A DNA stretch of 64,000 nucleotides, taken from contig CM068315.1 of NCBI GenBank assembly GCA_034766995.1, positions 37,936,318-38,000,317 on the forward strand. The letters run 5' to 3'. Positions 47,290 through 59,756 of this stretch are shown here, in pieces. The position numbers and the translations under genes are program-made. Position 1 is the first letter of the stretch. Every line of letters begins with the position of its first letter. The DNA comes from Acanthacorydalis orientalis. Taxonomy: Eukaryota > Arthropoda > Insecta > Megaloptera > Corydalidae. Under the pieces are notes generated by a model that saw only the letters and a list, made by a program, of their open reading frames with translations, ran no database searches and was not told the origin of the DNA.

Positions 47290-48324
47290 ATTTGAATTAA
47301 AACAATAAAATTTAAATTATTGATAGTAAACAGTCAGACGCTGAAACAAATTATACAAATCTTTACTATATTCATTTGTAATTGAATACACGAACTTCAA
47401 TTAATTTTTCCAGAATGATTCTTTACAATTAGCGGCCGATACATCTGGCGAAGTAAAAAATCAATTTAAAAAAATGCTATTGATAACCCATTATTATGCA
47501 ATGAGATGTGCATGTAAACAAGTTCCATCCTTGAACAATATCGTAGGAAAAATATCAACTGCTATTTTAAGATACACAGATATAATTCCAGCTGATAAAG
47601 GTATACGATTTAAACCTTTAATTCTTTATCGTGAAATATATATTATTCTTACTTATTTATTTTCATTTAATCATTACATTTTGTACATGTAATTAAAGAA
47701 ATGTTGTAAAACTGCGTGTTGTAGGTTTTTATGAGGCAGGAATGGATCTTCGAGAACTCGGCGCCGATTCAGAAGCATTTGTATTTTTAAATCATTACTT
47801 GGATATTTGTGATGCTATTGAAGAAAACGATGGTGGAGTTGGAATGCTCATTGATCATTCCGATTTAACATGCACAGATTTTCCATCAAATATCCCTTTA
47901 CCATCAGATCTATTTCTTCAAAATGAACCTGAGAAACATGAAGAAGCAAAAGAGTGGGTACTGGCGATTAGTATGGATCAAAAAATTAGTCAGGTAAATA
48001 TATATATGAAAATATACTATTTTTAATTATATTCATTTATGTCTTATATTATATGGTTGTATCTTTTATTTTTAGTCGTTACCGACTGATGATCGTGGTC
48101 TGTACGCAGCAAGTTTAACTTCAAGCGATATACCCTGTATAGTTACCGGATATCCAGTAAATAATATGCGACAACCAGTTACATTTCAGAGATCAGACTT
48201 CAGAGCGAACAGAGAAGCTTGGGGTAAATTAATGCTAGCAGGAAAAATGGCTCCGCACACAGACATATCGAACGTTATCTCATTTATTGAACAATGGTGC
48301 GGTACTTCTAATTACATTATGTGA
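39295..48324 (+). CDS. IFT172: intraflagellar transport protein 172, complete
   Basis: Fourteen exons: 39295-39333, 39616-40338, 40654-40840, 40934-41160, 41225-41697, 41796-42326, 42704-43307, 43360-43747, 44127-44675, 45156-45683, 46881-47185, 47414-47600, 47725-47993, 48076-48324. They join in frame to 1752 residues; human IFT172 has 1749. The first exon codes only 13 residues ([13 protein letters not shown]), like the family's MHLKHLRTLL start. The N-terminal WD40 part (to about residue 560) contains [46 protein letters not shown] and [19 protein letters not shown] strings. The rest is the TPR-like helical solenoid, with [51 protein letters not shown] and a [22 protein letters not shown] stretch. 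By family knowledge it belongs to the IFT-B peripheral complex; in insects it acts in ciliated sensory neurons. Introns 3, 4 and 7 are only 93, 64 and 52 bp. A variant ATTAAA lies at 48341. Confidence 0.97.
39497..39572. repeat. (TA)n array in IFT172 intron 1
   Basis: TA tract with one TTTATACATA break. It ends about 43 bp before the acceptor of exon 2 and is followed by an ATT run. Confidence 0.95.
40860..40908. repeat. (TA)n array in the 93-bp IFT172 intron 3
   Basis: About 48 bases of TA fill half of the intron 40841-40933. Confidence 0.95.
41187..41213. repeat. (TA)n array in the 64-bp IFT172 intron 4
   Basis: About 25 bases of TA inside the intron 41161-41224, ending about ten bases before the acceptor. 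Confidence 0.95.
44949..45008. repeat. (TA)n array in IFT172 intron 9
   Basis: About 58 bases of uninterrupted TA. Confidence 0.95.
47217..47290. repeat. symmetrical (CA)n(TA)n(TG)n in IFT172 intron 11
   Basis: A CA run, about 40 bases of TA and a matching TG run together make one near-perfect palindrome of about 70 bases. Confidence 0.95.
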
Positions 48325-48459
48325 ATATTATGCCTTTGTTATTAAAATGAAATATAAATATAGTTTTAAATGCATATGTGTACATAAAATTCTTAATTTT
48401 ACTTCGTGTTAAAAATACAAAAACTTTTCGAATTTAATTTTGATTTAACTGCAATATAC

Positions 48460-48511
<52 letters not shown>

Positions 48512-49536
48512 ATTATTATTAATAATAATAATTATTATTATCATTCATATATAAAGTGTCTCATAAAGTCCTTTACATTTTTTATAGAAATTCGAAAATG
48601 TAAAAAAAAAAAACAAAAAATGTTTGTTTCTTTGTATTATATTATAATTTTGTTACATTTTAGAATGGAAAATGAAATTTTGAATATTTACTATAAATAT
48701 ATTTAATACTGTATTTCCTTAATGAAGCATCATGTCTTTCAGTAATGTAACGAAGACTAACGTAAAATTATATAGAAAAATGAGTTTTATTATGATAAGA
48801 AAGTATTTTTTTTATTAATTTTCGTCAATAATAACATTTTTAATCAGATGTTAACACGCATCGAAAAATAAATAACGTAAAATAATATAAATAAACGTAT
48901 AGCTAGTCGTCACATGGTAAGCTTCAGAAACAAACATCATTTTTTTTATTTATTAATGGAAAACAATATTATATCGACATAATTCAGGCATTGTTATTAC
49001 GAGTTTGTACTTAAGGGTTAAACTATCACAGTTGATGTCCATACTACTTTACATTCGCAAATTTCTGCTTAAAAACTATCTGGTTTGATTTATTCTTAAG
49101 ATGTATTCATTTATAATAACGAAAGATCTTATATAATACGGATAGTTCTGAAAATTCTAGCATATTCATCTATTATTTAATTATTGAAAGTAAACTGAAA
49201 CACCATTTAATGATCATTATATATTATTTGTAACATTATAATATTAATTACATTTGTTTTGTGTCTTTCTTCATTTAATAACATCATTGAGTAGAAAAAA
49301 TTGACAATTATAAAATGATTATTTTAGTATTAAAATAAAACTTTCAGTTACGGTTATACTTTTATTTTTAGAATATATGTAATTGAATGGATAATAAACG
49401 GTGCATCTGGAAAAAATGTTTGAGTATGTCTGGATTTTACGTACTGTCAATTTATAAAATATAACTAATGATGGACACATAAATGATTAGAGTAATTTTG
49501 TTGATTTTAATTTAATGCATTAATGAATTTTTATCG
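48325..49536. other. spacer between IFT172 and PTAR1
   Basis: About 1.2 kb without a coding frame. It holds the IFT172 3' UTR and, presumably, the PTAR1 promoter. The two genes point the same way. A (TA)n tract and an inverted ATT/AAT run lie at 48457-48545. Confidence 0.5.
48457..48545. repeat. (TA)n array followed by (ATT)n/(AAT)n
   Basis: About 48 bases of TA pass into trinucleotide TAT/ATT repeats, then AAT and ATT repeats that are inverted relative to one another. Confidence 0.95.
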
Positions 49537-50900
49537 ATGGCTAAAGAAGATCCACTTGTCGAAAAAATTATACGCGATTTGGAAACGGCGATAAAGAAAC
49601 ATCCCGAAATGTAAGTGAAATTTCAGTCATTTCCTGATTGTAGTTCGAAACCGTTTATAACCTACTTGATAATTTTAGTTCTGAATTCGAAATAATACCG
49701 ACAGAAATTAACAGAAATAAGTCACCAGTCGTACATATTGGAATACATCTGGGATTGGAGTCGTGGAGTATAAAGCATGTTTATAAGTATGTACATTATC
49801 ACTTAATAGAGGCACGTCATAAAAAAACTAAAAACAAATTGTATCATGATATCACTCGAATTAATCGTTTACTATTAGCTGCGCTTTTGTTAAATGCTGA
49901 AGTATCAACATTTTGGAATATGCGAAGAGAACTAGTTCTCGATGACTGTTTAGATATTAATAGTGAATTACAAATCAGTAGAATAGTATCATCGTGGAAA
50001 CCGAAATGTAATGAAGTATTCTCATATCGTAAATGGTTACTCCAGAGATTGGTAAAAGTGAATTCTATAATTCGAAACCATTTGAATAATATCGTTGAAA
50101 GAGAAAATGAACTCGTCGATAAAGCTACAGAAAAATGTAAAAACAATTATCACGCATGGAATCATAAACTTTGGATTTTACGAACATTAGCTCCTGCGAC
50201 AACTCGATACGAGTCAGCCGTTCGTCATGAACTCGAACATTCCGAACATCGTATGACAAAGTCAGTCTCGGACCACAGTGTATTTCAGTACAGACAACGA
50301 GTGATAAAAATCATAAACGGGGCGGATGTCGATCTCGATGATAAATATTCATGTAAATTCAATTTATTTTTTAAACAGAATGTAGAATGTAAAGATTTAG
50401 ATAAATGTAGCTTAATTGAAACAGTCACTACAGTATTAGGAAAACCACCAGATCAAAAACTTGAGCTGATGTCAACCAAATGTCTCTATAATTACCTTAA
50501 GGTTCTAATTTATGATCTTCTATTAGTTTCGGAACTCAACACTGTATTTTCGTGCCATGAAGTTATTTGGTACCATCGAAGATATATATTATATGAAATC
50601 ATGAGACTACTGTATGATTATTACGGTATCACTCTAGATAAAAAAATTCGCACAGACAGTGTTATTGAAAATTTTCATTGTAAAAATGTTGATCGATCAG
50701 ACAGCAATATTGTCGATTTCGAATATGACATAAGGAATCAGTTTTTAAATATTTTTGAATCAGTGTTATTGTTTAAAGCAATTGTTGAAAATGAAAAAAA
50801 AGAATTAGAATGTTGTAGTATTGATAAAAGCCAACAGAAATTAGTGAAACGACATAGAAATTGGGTTAAATTAAATTTAAACTTGCCAATTTTAGATTGA
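49537..50900 (+). CDS. PTAR1: protein prenyltransferase alpha-subunit repeat-containing protein 1, complete
   Basis: Two exons, 49537-49610 and 49679-50900, separated by a 68 bp GT-AG intron, give 431 residues; human PTAR1 has 402. The ATG (MAKEDPLVEKIIRDLE) was chosen because the upstream ATG lies in another frame and this one joins to SEFEIIPTEINRNKSPVV, which matches the PTAR1 N terminus. Prenyltransferase alpha-type repeats with the W/Y-x2-R/H-x-W pattern occur at TFWNMRREL (102-110), EVFSYRKWLL (137-146), NYHAWNHKLWIL (171-182), SVFQYRQRVI (215-224), VIWYHRRYIL (310-319) and HRNWVKL near the end. By published family knowledge PTAR1 pairs with the Rab geranylgeranyltransferase beta subunit to form GGTase-III, acting on proteins such as Ykt6. 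It has no catalytic site of its own. The region 230-290 is less conserved. Confidence 0.92.
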
Positions 50901-51065
50901 ATTCTGATGTATCGATAATTTATTTTCTTTAATCTACTCTAGTCTTCCAAAATATAAGATTTATGGAACGAACTTTGTTCAGTACTGTTGGAATTATTTT
51001 TCAAACTAGTTTCTAGATATGCAGAATTATATATAGTTTCGTCATTATGTACATATACTGTAAAT

Positions 51066-51071
51066 AATAAA
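51066..51071 (+). terminator. candidate polyadenylation signal of PTAR1
   Basis: The first AATAAA after the stop codon, about 165 bp downstream, followed by T/GT-rich sequence. Confidence 0.5.
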
Positions 51072-53650
51072 ATGCGTTTTAACTTATTTGTTGGATGAAT
51101 TTTATTTCTTGAAGTAAAATATACGTTCGTGTAACTAAAAAAAAATGTTTCTCGTAATTATTTATGATGTTTGTTTTAAAATATTTTGTGTGCAATTTTG
51201 ATCCTGATTGTGATTTCATTTAAATGTTTACAAAAATATATTTCATAACTGTACCATTTTATTATTTATAATACAATTATTGGACTAATACTTTTTTATA
51301 TTACTCTACATGATAGAAATACATATTTCTAATTTGTTACAAAAAAACAATATGGGTTGAATGTACATTAATATTTTTTATTCAAACTGAACATCCTATT
51401 AGCCATAAAATAAACCTGTTTTTTCTACTTCATATAGATTGAAAGACCTGACTTTGAATCATTTGTATGTAGTAATAAAAGGTAGCATAACCCAACACAT
51501 ATAGGTAATATACTTTTGAAAGACACATAGATTTTATTTTTATTACATTATCCCTTTTTATTAAATATTAGTCATTATATCAAAGGCTTAGCATTATGTA
51601 CATTACATATGGTATCAAGTAAATGTTTAAATCATTAAATGGTATTTTTTTTAAAAAAAAAACTACTTTTGTACAATTAAAACTTAAAAGAAATATACGT
51701 AATTCCTGGTAATGTAAAAAAAAACACATGTAATATAATTATTACTCTTGAACAGTTGCAGGTTTTTCTTTTTGACACCTAAAAAATTCATACATTCTTG
51801 ATTAAAATAAATATTTGCATTGTTTTAGGAACAGATTAATAAATGTATTTCAGTAACAAAAAAATGTAACTTAACAAATTCATATTTTTAAAAATTGTAT
51901 ACGGTTATTACCAAATATAAGTTATCAAGTATACAATTTAATTTCATGGTGGTTAGCTATAGAGTTTAATGGTGTATTATGCATTAAGTTTCAGTACTAT
52001 TTTTAATAGCTGATATGACTTTTAAGAATTTACATTTTCTAACTTTACACACGTTGTCGAATTTGATAAAAGAGATTGTGATTTTAATACCTTGAACATT
52101 ATTCAATTTTTATTCAATCATGAACCAAAAAACTTAAAAAAATAAATTCTATCATTTACAAGGTAATTATAAGTGAGTTTTTGGTTTAATAATAGTAAAC
52201 GATAAATGAATTTAATTAAATTTTATTTTTGATTATGGAATATTTTTTCTCATTGGCTAAATTGTGTATATAAATACCAAACATAACTTAAAGCTTGTTG
52301 CTATATAATTTTTCCTCAATTTTTAGTTTTCTACTAGCCACATTTAATTAAATGAAGCAATAATAGTGAAAATGTCTGTCAAAGTACATATATAAAATAA
52401 GTACCTATGAAGTGATTATTATGAATTTACCTACAGTATAATGATTAATACCTATAATAATTTAATGCAAATTGCAACTAGTGTTCCAGCATTTTGACTG
52501 CATATAGAAACTATCCAAATACCTTTATATACTCACATTTTGAAAGTTTTATATAGCTACTAAAAGCCATATTTACTATATTATTATTCACTGACAAACA
52601 ACCTACAGGAAATACATTAAATTATTAATTATAATGAAAGCAACAAGAAAAGGTAACATTAAAAATAATTGGAACATATTCAATACTATGAAAACAAAGA
52701 TCTGTGTAATATATTTAGCATTTAATTAATTCTAAATATGTGTGTTATATGTATGTATATATACATATTACGTATATATTATGTGTGTGTACGTATGTGT
52801 ATATATATCTATATGCATACACATATACATACATATAAAATATACTTCTGCATGTCTTATTGAATTTTTTGTTTTTAATTAAGATTAAAATCATTTATAT
52901 ATCTCATATTATGCAACACTGTTGAAAAAGGTATATAATGAAACAACAAAATTTATGTACATATATATTTTTTTTACTTGATTAACAAATAAATTTGTGA
53001 TCCGAGTGAAATGTATGAAAATAAACTAGAGTACATTTTTGAATGCATATAATTTTATTTAATAATCACTATATTTTGAAAATAAATGAATTTTCTACAT
53101 TTATATTTTATGTAACACATTTTTTTATTTAATATTCCAATGACAATACAACAAAACACAAAAGGAGACGGTGCTTGCTCTTATTAAGGCGAGAAAAACA
53201 TTAACAGGAAGACATGAAATGGGTTTTCTAATAGGACAATGTAAAATATTTCGACAACACCGTTACCATTTGTGTAAAGTAAATAGATATTTGTGCCTGG
53301 GAACAATACTGAAATAATGAATTGAAACAGATGAAATTATGAAAATCAAGGTGCTAGACCCCCAACGTAATGAATATAAGTAATTAATAAATAAATAATA
53401 TGTACATTGAATGAGGGAATCGAGCACCTTAAATTTCAAAATAGCAAAAACACCCTAACTTTACAAAATACTTTTTAAAGATATATTTATAATAAACTCT
53501 ACATATTTCACTCAGATTATCTTAATCGATTATTACAAAACATGTCTATAAAATGTTTATACACCGTCAAAATTTATTCAAAAAACATGGAAAAATACCG
53601 TTTAATTCTAAATTAGTTTTTGACATTAAAAAGAAAAAAATAAAAAGGTC
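51072..53650. other. spacer between PTAR1 and the IAP gene, no full gene found
   Basis: A+T-rich, without a long coding frame. A possible 37-base terminal exon on the minus strand (51742-51778) and a hairpin at 53336-53442 are noted in the findings. A mixed TATA/GTAT tract lies at about 52740-52840. The right-hand part may be 3' UTR of the IAP gene. Confidence 0.45.
53336..53442. repeat. imperfect inverted repeat in the IAP 3' flank
   Basis: Two 23-base arms, 53336-53358 and 53420-53442, match at about 18 positions as inverted copies. The core AAGGTGCT/AGCACCTT is perfect. The loop is about 61 bases. Confidence 0.6.
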
Positions 53651-53656
53651 TTTATT
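53651..53656 (-). terminator. candidate polyadenylation signal of the IAP gene
   Basis: AATAAA on the minus strand about 370 bp past the stop codon. Others occur further downstream, so longer 3' UTR forms are possible. Confidence 0.35.
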
Positions 53657-54025
53657 TTGAATGTATTGAACGAGACCCATCAAATTAAAGAAATGAAGTC
53701 TCTCTATAGTGCCAGGCACATATTATACAAATTACTAAGTCCACTCTTCACGGAAATTTCAAGGCTATCTGGTAAACAATATGATAACATACAACAACTT
53801 TATATTCAACGCACTATTTTAAAAGTTTAACATAGAACAAGTTCACTCCGCAAAGAAGCAGACAAGAATTCAAGGGTGCCATAATTGTATAAAAATAAAT
53901 ATCATCAAAAACATTATATCTCTATAAAGGTGGGTCTAGTTACAAGATCAGCAGTTATAATTTGTGTTGTATGCAGAAACATTACAGGTTACTGTTAGTA
54001 AATCCTGGCTCCATAAAAAAAAATT

Positions 54026-55150
54026 CTATGGTAAGAACGCACGAACAGTAGCTGTAAATTTACTTCTACATACTGCACATGTGCTAAGAGAAGGAGCACA
54101 TTTTGTGCATGCTACTAGATGCCCACAAGGTAAAAACAACACACCCCGTGGTTCAGTAAAGCATATTTTGCAAAGATGGAAATCATCTGTTAATTTATTT
54201 GTAGTATCTTCAGCCGATGATACATTCACGGTGGATTTTTCCTCTGACTTCGGTGGAGCAGTTTCAGTTACCGAATTATTTACTAATTCACGAGCATTTT
54301 CAGCAGAAATTATTGGTGGATTTTTTGAAACAGCATTTCTAACAAAATCTTTACCCTTGTGCAACAACACAAATGTGCATTTAGAAAACCATTTTGCATG
54401 TTGTTCCCAGGGTTCATCTGTTTCAAGCCAATCTTTAAGTCCTCCACCACAATGAAAACATAACGTTTGGTCTCCTTTGCCTGTATAAAAAAATCCTGCA
54501 TCACTTAATTGTTCCGGTCGTTGTTTCATGCCACGAGGCCATTCTTTAAAAGACTTTAATCTCGATTCGTATGTACTATAAGATTTGAAACTCGGTTCAT
54601 TATGTAAATGAACGCCTAGTCGAGCTAGATTTACATCTTCGCCTCGAGAAATTATACCCAATTCATTCTTTACTTCTGTGTCAGGTCCACTATTAGGTCT
54701 TATTTCAATCATTCCGTTTCCACACGTGTCATACCCAGTCAATCTAGGTCTCGATGTTTCTGTAGAGTTAAGTGGCACGTTTCCAACATCACAACCACGT
54801 AAAAACGGACACCTGGGTGCCCACCTTTGGTGATCGGCTTCAACATCGTCATCAGGTTCCCATTTTCCAATTTCAACTTTACAGAATGCACATCTTACAT
54901 GATCTTCTTTCCCTATGTAATAAAACCCACTTTTGGCAAGTTTATTTATATCCACCGACTGGCATTTCCATTTTGGATCGGCATAACTTTTCAATCTATT
55001 TTCCTCAAAGTGCATATCGCATCCAATCCTCAGCGTATGTTGTTGTATATCCGGTTTAAAATTTGGATTATCGATTTCATCACAAGACTTGTACCTTTTG
55101 TTTACTGTGTTTAAATTTGATGAAGCAGAGTTTAATACATCACCAGACAT
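54026..55150 (-). CDS. Diap1: inhibitor of apoptosis protein 1 (two BIR domains plus RING), complete
   Basis: A single coding exon of 374 residues. BIR1 (about 50-118) has the zinc ligands C87, C90, H107 and C114. BIR2 (about 195-263) has C231, C234, H251 and C258, with the GFFYTGKGDQTLCFHCGGGL core. The RING at 327-362 (C327, C330, C342, H344, C348, C351, C358, C361) includes the typical LPCGHLVAC and ends in the usual AFLP-type tail. This layout is that of Drosophila DIAP1: an E3 ubiquitin ligase that holds initiator and effector caspases in check and is displaced by Reaper/Hid/Grim-type proteins. The start MSGDVLNS is preferred. The frame stays open upstream, but a clear acceptor (T-run, CTAG) at 55183-55184 shows that the hydrophobic extension is intronic. 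The true 5' exon therefore lies upstream, at an unknown distance. Confidence 0.94.
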   Translation of the reverse strand: MSGDVLNSASSNLNTVNKRYKSCDEIDNPNFKPDIQQHTLRIGCDMHFEENRLKSYADPKWKCQSVDINKLAKSGFYYIGKEDHVRCAFCKVEIGKWEPDDDVEADHQRWAPRCPFLRGCDVGNVPLNSTETSRPRLTGYDTCGNGMIEIRPNSGPDTEVKNELGIISRGEDVNLARLGVHLHNEPSFKSYSTYESRLKSFKEWPRGMKQRPEQLSDAGFFYTGKGDQTLCFHCGGGLKDWLETDEPWEQHAKWFSKCTFVLLHKGKDFVRNAVSKNPPIISAENARELVNNSVTETAPPKSEEKSTVNVSSAEDTTNKLTDDFHLCKICFTEPRGVLFLPCGHLVACTKCAPSLSTCAVCRSKFTATVRAFLP

Positions 55151-55182
55151 TTTGTTTTGGAGTGAGTGTATGTAGGAAAGTA
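55151..55182 (-). other. 5' UTR part of the IAP coding exon
   Basis: 32 bases lie between the acceptor TTTTCTAG and the start codon. The strong poly-T tract before the AG supports splicing to an upstream non-coding exon. Confidence 0.65.
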
Positions 55183-55754
55183 CTAGAAAAAAAAAAACAA
55201 ATCTTAGATATAATAGCATAAATCTCAATTAATCTTATTGTTACTAAAGCCTGTTTTTACAATTATCATCAAATTATAAACTTTTTTTTAGAAACAACGC
55301 AAGACATTTATATAAGAATATAACATTTTTGTGCTGTCCCTTGAATCACTTAGTTTTAAATGAAATTTTTACGGTGAAATTCTGATTCAAAGAACAATAT
55401 AAAAGTATGTGTATACATCTGTACAACAAATCCATAACAGAAACATGATAGTACATATATTCCATACCATAAACATGTATATTCTATAATTCAATACATG
55501 AAAAGAAAACGGGTCATCCAATAAATTTAAAAAAGTTAAATCAAAAAGATGACATTTTTATTTGAATAATAATAAGTTCAACAAATATCGGGTAAATATT
55601 TATTGAGCGTTTTCTCCTACGATACAATTATATAATTATAAAACGTGCTAGTTCATAATGAAAACTTAAATGCTATAAACAGCGTAACGTGTACTGTTTA
55701 ATGAAATTGTTGTTTCGTTGCTTCAATCAATGAGTGTCTGCTGTTACGTTATAA

Positions 55755-55773
55755 GCGGCAACATCGCTGCCGC
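55755..55773. repeat. short G+C-rich inverted repeat
   Basis: GCGGCA and TGCCGC flank a seven-base loop. It sits in a patch (55740-55870) with several CG dinucleotides, upstream of the IAP coding exon. Confidence 0.6.
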
Positions 55774-56255
55774 GTCGTCATTCAAGATTGCCCTCGCATT
55801 CCATGTAAGTTGCATACTCTTTGCCCCTCGTACAAAACAACATTCTCGACCCCCATCGTTGACCAGACGAGACAAAAATCTTTATTATAAAGATTAACTA
55901 CGGAAAACTGATATCGGAACAAAACTAATGATTTTACACACTCAACTTACATTTAACAATTTAGATTTCCTTTTGAATAGACATTATAACACAACATATG
56001 TTCCGTTTCTAAAGATAACTTGCATTGAAATCTGCTTTTCTCAACTTAAATATCAACACTTTGTATTGTCTCGCGAATTGGACACACATACTACTATAAA
56101 TTAACTTATAATACTAACGGCGGGAATAATAACTGTACACTTAAAAACTAAATAAATATTAAATATCAACAAATCCTACACGAGGCATCTAGGCGGCGAA
56201 CCAATTCTAGACTGAGAAAGATTGGATCACGGTTATTCGTAAAAGCTAATGTTGT

Positions 56256-56275
56256 GCAAAGGCGCAGGCGCGTCA
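56256..56275. promoter_or_regulatory. NRF-1/Ewg-like site in a G+C-rich patch
   Basis: GGCGCAGGCGCGTC resembles the alternating GCGCA-GCGC site bound by NRF-1 and insect Erect wing. It suggests a promoter region, but which strand it serves is unknown. Confidence 0.3.
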
Positions 56276-56863
56276 AGCCACAACGATCTCTTGCACAGAA
56301 CATTTGTTGGAGGCTAAGCCAAAGACAGTAATAACAATGAAACAAGAAAATAGTTTTAAACGATTTCAGTTTAATAATAATCAAGATAATTTGGCATCCA
56401 TAAATATAGACAATGTTACTTTAATAAAAGTGTTGATACATAATTAAAGAGCTTTTTAGATAATAGAAACAAGTATTAAAAATGTCACAAACTGAAAAAT
56501 GCAATAACTGCAAAATTATTTTTCAAGTATTACACGGAAATTCTTAATAAACAATGAAGACGATCGAATATTTAATAAAATTTTTAGTTCAAAAAATTTA
56601 AATAAACGAATTTCATTTTATTCTAGGACCAGCGATAAGAAAAAGTTCTTACAAAAACTAACGATCTGAAGAGTAACAATACTAACTTTAGTTAAATATC
56701 AAAATTACTATTTACATCCCACAAAGATATGATTAGATTTTATTTGTGTCATTCAATAGAACATTCATTTACAAATTCATTTTTAAATGTGATCATAAGA
56801 TAAAATTTTCAATCTACTGACTATTTAAAACAAATTCCCCTTAGACTTATTTTAGAGCATTTT

Positions 56864-56893
56864 TGTATGTATGTATGTATGTATGTATGTATG

Positions 56894-56965
<72 letters not shown>

Positions 56966-56966
56966 A
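56864..56966. repeat. (GTAT)n(TA)n array
   Basis: Eight or nine GTAT units pass into about 65 bases of TA. Confidence 0.95.
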
Positions 56967-57728
56967 ACCAGGTGATTACAACAGGTGAAGGATTTACATT
57001 GGTTGAAATTCAACTGATTGAAATACACTAATAAGTGCAAATAATTTACTAAAAAATTATACCTGCAAATCTAATGTTTCAACATTTGTACACGTAACTT
57101 TTACATCTAACCTTTCTTCCATTCGAAGCGTTATTCGCTATGCAAACATTTTACAAACGAGCCAATGCCGTGGTCGAAAACTTGATAGTACATATTTGAA
57201 ATTCTAGAGACAAGATTCTCACGCTAAAATATAATTTTTTTCCTGTCTTGAGATTATACACGCAATGAGAGAGTCTCATTCACAGCTTGACAACAAACTT
57301 TTTTATACACTATTTTCTTTTTACTGCTTATTTCTCTAATCTGTAAAATTAACTTTACGTAAGTTAAAACGTATATTTAAAGACAATGAATAACACTTTT
57401 GTTCCAATTAACCACAAAGATTTTGTAAAAAAAAATATTTTGTTGCGTCAACATAAAAATGAAAATCTTATTAAAATGTGCGAATTTAATTTAAAAGAAA
57501 AAAAACATCTCTTTCGTTTATGGTATTGTGAAATTCTGTCAATTATTTAATACTTAAGTCGATTTTTTATAAATTGTATTTTAAAACTAATAATTTTACT
57601 TTGTGTTTATTGAAAACAAATGTACTGAACCAACGATATGTCACTTCTGTTGTAATAAACGAAACAAATTACTGTCAGTAAATAAATTTGTTTGCAATTG
57701 CAGTCGCTCTCTCTATTTATTTATTAAC

Positions 57729-57730
<2 letters not shown>

Positions 57731-57798
<68 letters not shown>
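57731..57798. repeat. (TA)n array
   Basis: About 66 bases of uninterrupted TA. Confidence 0.95.
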
Positions 57799-57801
<3 letters not shown>

Positions 57802-58862
57802 TAATATACAAAACTTGGGCGTTCATGCACGAAACTTTTCTTTTTGAAAAACTATTGTCCTGTTAAATAATGTTATTTCTATTCTTATTTCAGCATTCAT
57901 GGCGATTTTTTCGCAGATAAAAATACTTTGATGTTAATATAGAAATACTTATTACATACGCAATAGAAACTAATATGGCTCTTTAATATTTTAGTACTTT
58001 TTTAAAACTTTGCAATAGCCTTATTACTTCCATGTATTATTACATTCGCAATTGAAATTTATCTTTTTGTTTCAAATTTAAAGATGCTTAAATCTAACTT
58101 GTACACTTTACGTTAGCATTCAGTTCTTAAAAACTTAATAGATCATTCTAGATTTTAAATTTTTCACGGATTTGTCAATTTTATTCCTAGAGAAAACTAA
58201 CAATTACGAACAAAAAATATTACTCAACACTATTGCAAACATCACTGCCTCAGATAAGTTTACCACTTTACATAGATAAATTAAATACTTAATATTCGTA
58301 TCCATATTGTAATGTGCACAATTGTAAAAACTACTGTAACAATAGAATTATATCTGATTTAATTAGACCAGTGTACAAGTTACATTTCTACGCCTTACAA
58401 TGATCAGTACTCTGTTATACAAGCTCCAAAATCATTCGCCTCGGTTTTCTGCAAAAATGATTCACAATAACTTTTTTAGATTTTTGTCTACTCTCTAAAT
58501 GTATCTCTGCAGCTTATAGATAAAAGTAAATACCTTACTGCCATTACATTTGTAATACTACATATATGACAAAAAAACTAATGTTTAGATGTGAAGAATT
58601 GTTAAAGATAAATTTAATGGCTTTATTTTTTTCCATGGGAATTTATGTTATCTGTATAAATATATACACAAACGTTAAAGAAAGACGTTTGATGAACATT
58701 GAAAGAGTGTGCGTTGGAAAAGTTTCTAATCATGTTATGAATGAATGAATGAAGCAAAACATCAACATACACTGTGATGTTGCCCTAAAGGCATTCTTCG
58801 CTTATACTAATGAATATCTATTGTCACGCGACACATTTCTAATGGTAACTAAATACTTTTAT

Positions 58863-58878
58863 AAATATATATATATAT

Positions 58879-58920
<42 letters not shown>
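58863..58920. repeat. (TA)n array
   Basis: TA tract with a CATACATA break. Confidence 0.95.
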
Positions 58921-58921
<1 letters not shown>

Positions 58922-59272
58922 GTACAAATCAACATTTTGTTAATACTGTATGCTTCAAAATTAATCATAACACAAACACAATTTGGAATGCGTTAACAAC
59001 GCCAACGAACGGGCGTTTAAAAATAGTTATATAAATTTCCAGGAGATGGAGAAGTGTATAATAACAAGAATTAGTTCCTATGTATGACGTCTGGGTATTT
59101 TTTGCATGACGGTCCATGTTATAAAATTTCTTGAAATTAATGAAGATAAAAAACAAGGTTATTTTTTAAACGCAAAATATTTCATTGATGTAAACATATC
59201 AAGAAACATATTTACACTTAGTACACACAAATGACGTCAGAAAAATACCGAGTTCATAACAACTTACATATC

Positions 59273-59319
<47 letters not shown>

Positions 59320-59336
59320 AATATATATATATATAC

Positions 59337-59397
<61 letters not shown>

Positions 59398-59400
59398 TAT
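59273..59400. repeat. (TA)n array
   Basis: Two TA blocks separated by GAAAATATA and CATATATATAAATA steps. Confidence 0.95.
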
Positions 59401-59756
59401 GATACATAGTTATAAGGAACATAATACAAAGCTTAGTACAATTACTCGAAATCATCAAATTGTAATAATTTTTTTCGAAACACTCAAAATGTTTCAGACC
59501 TGATTTAAATAATTCATTAAATAGTACGAAATGAAAACCGAACCAGACATTCACATTTAACAAATTCTAAAATTATACACCAATAAAAATTATTTTCAAA
59601 TAACATTCAAACACTTATCAAACGTACTGTAACTCTGAATACATTGTACTTTTCTACAGAACAATATATTATCCACGCAGTACACAGCCATGCTCAAGTC
59701 ACACATTGATCTCTCCAGCGGACTGCGCCTAAAATAAACTCTCACTAAAAGAACTA

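Noticed and set aside
49844..50146. 100-codon minus-strand frame
   Set aside because: It is a shadow of the PTAR1 coding sequence.
53964..54455. 163-codon + strand frame
   Set aside because: It is antisense to the BIR2-RING region of the IAP gene.
55151..55228. N-terminal hydrophobic extension of the IAP frame that looks like a signal peptide
   Set aside because: A strong poly-T tract plus CTAG acceptor at 55183-55184 places this stretch in an intron, and no IAP1 relative has a signal peptide.
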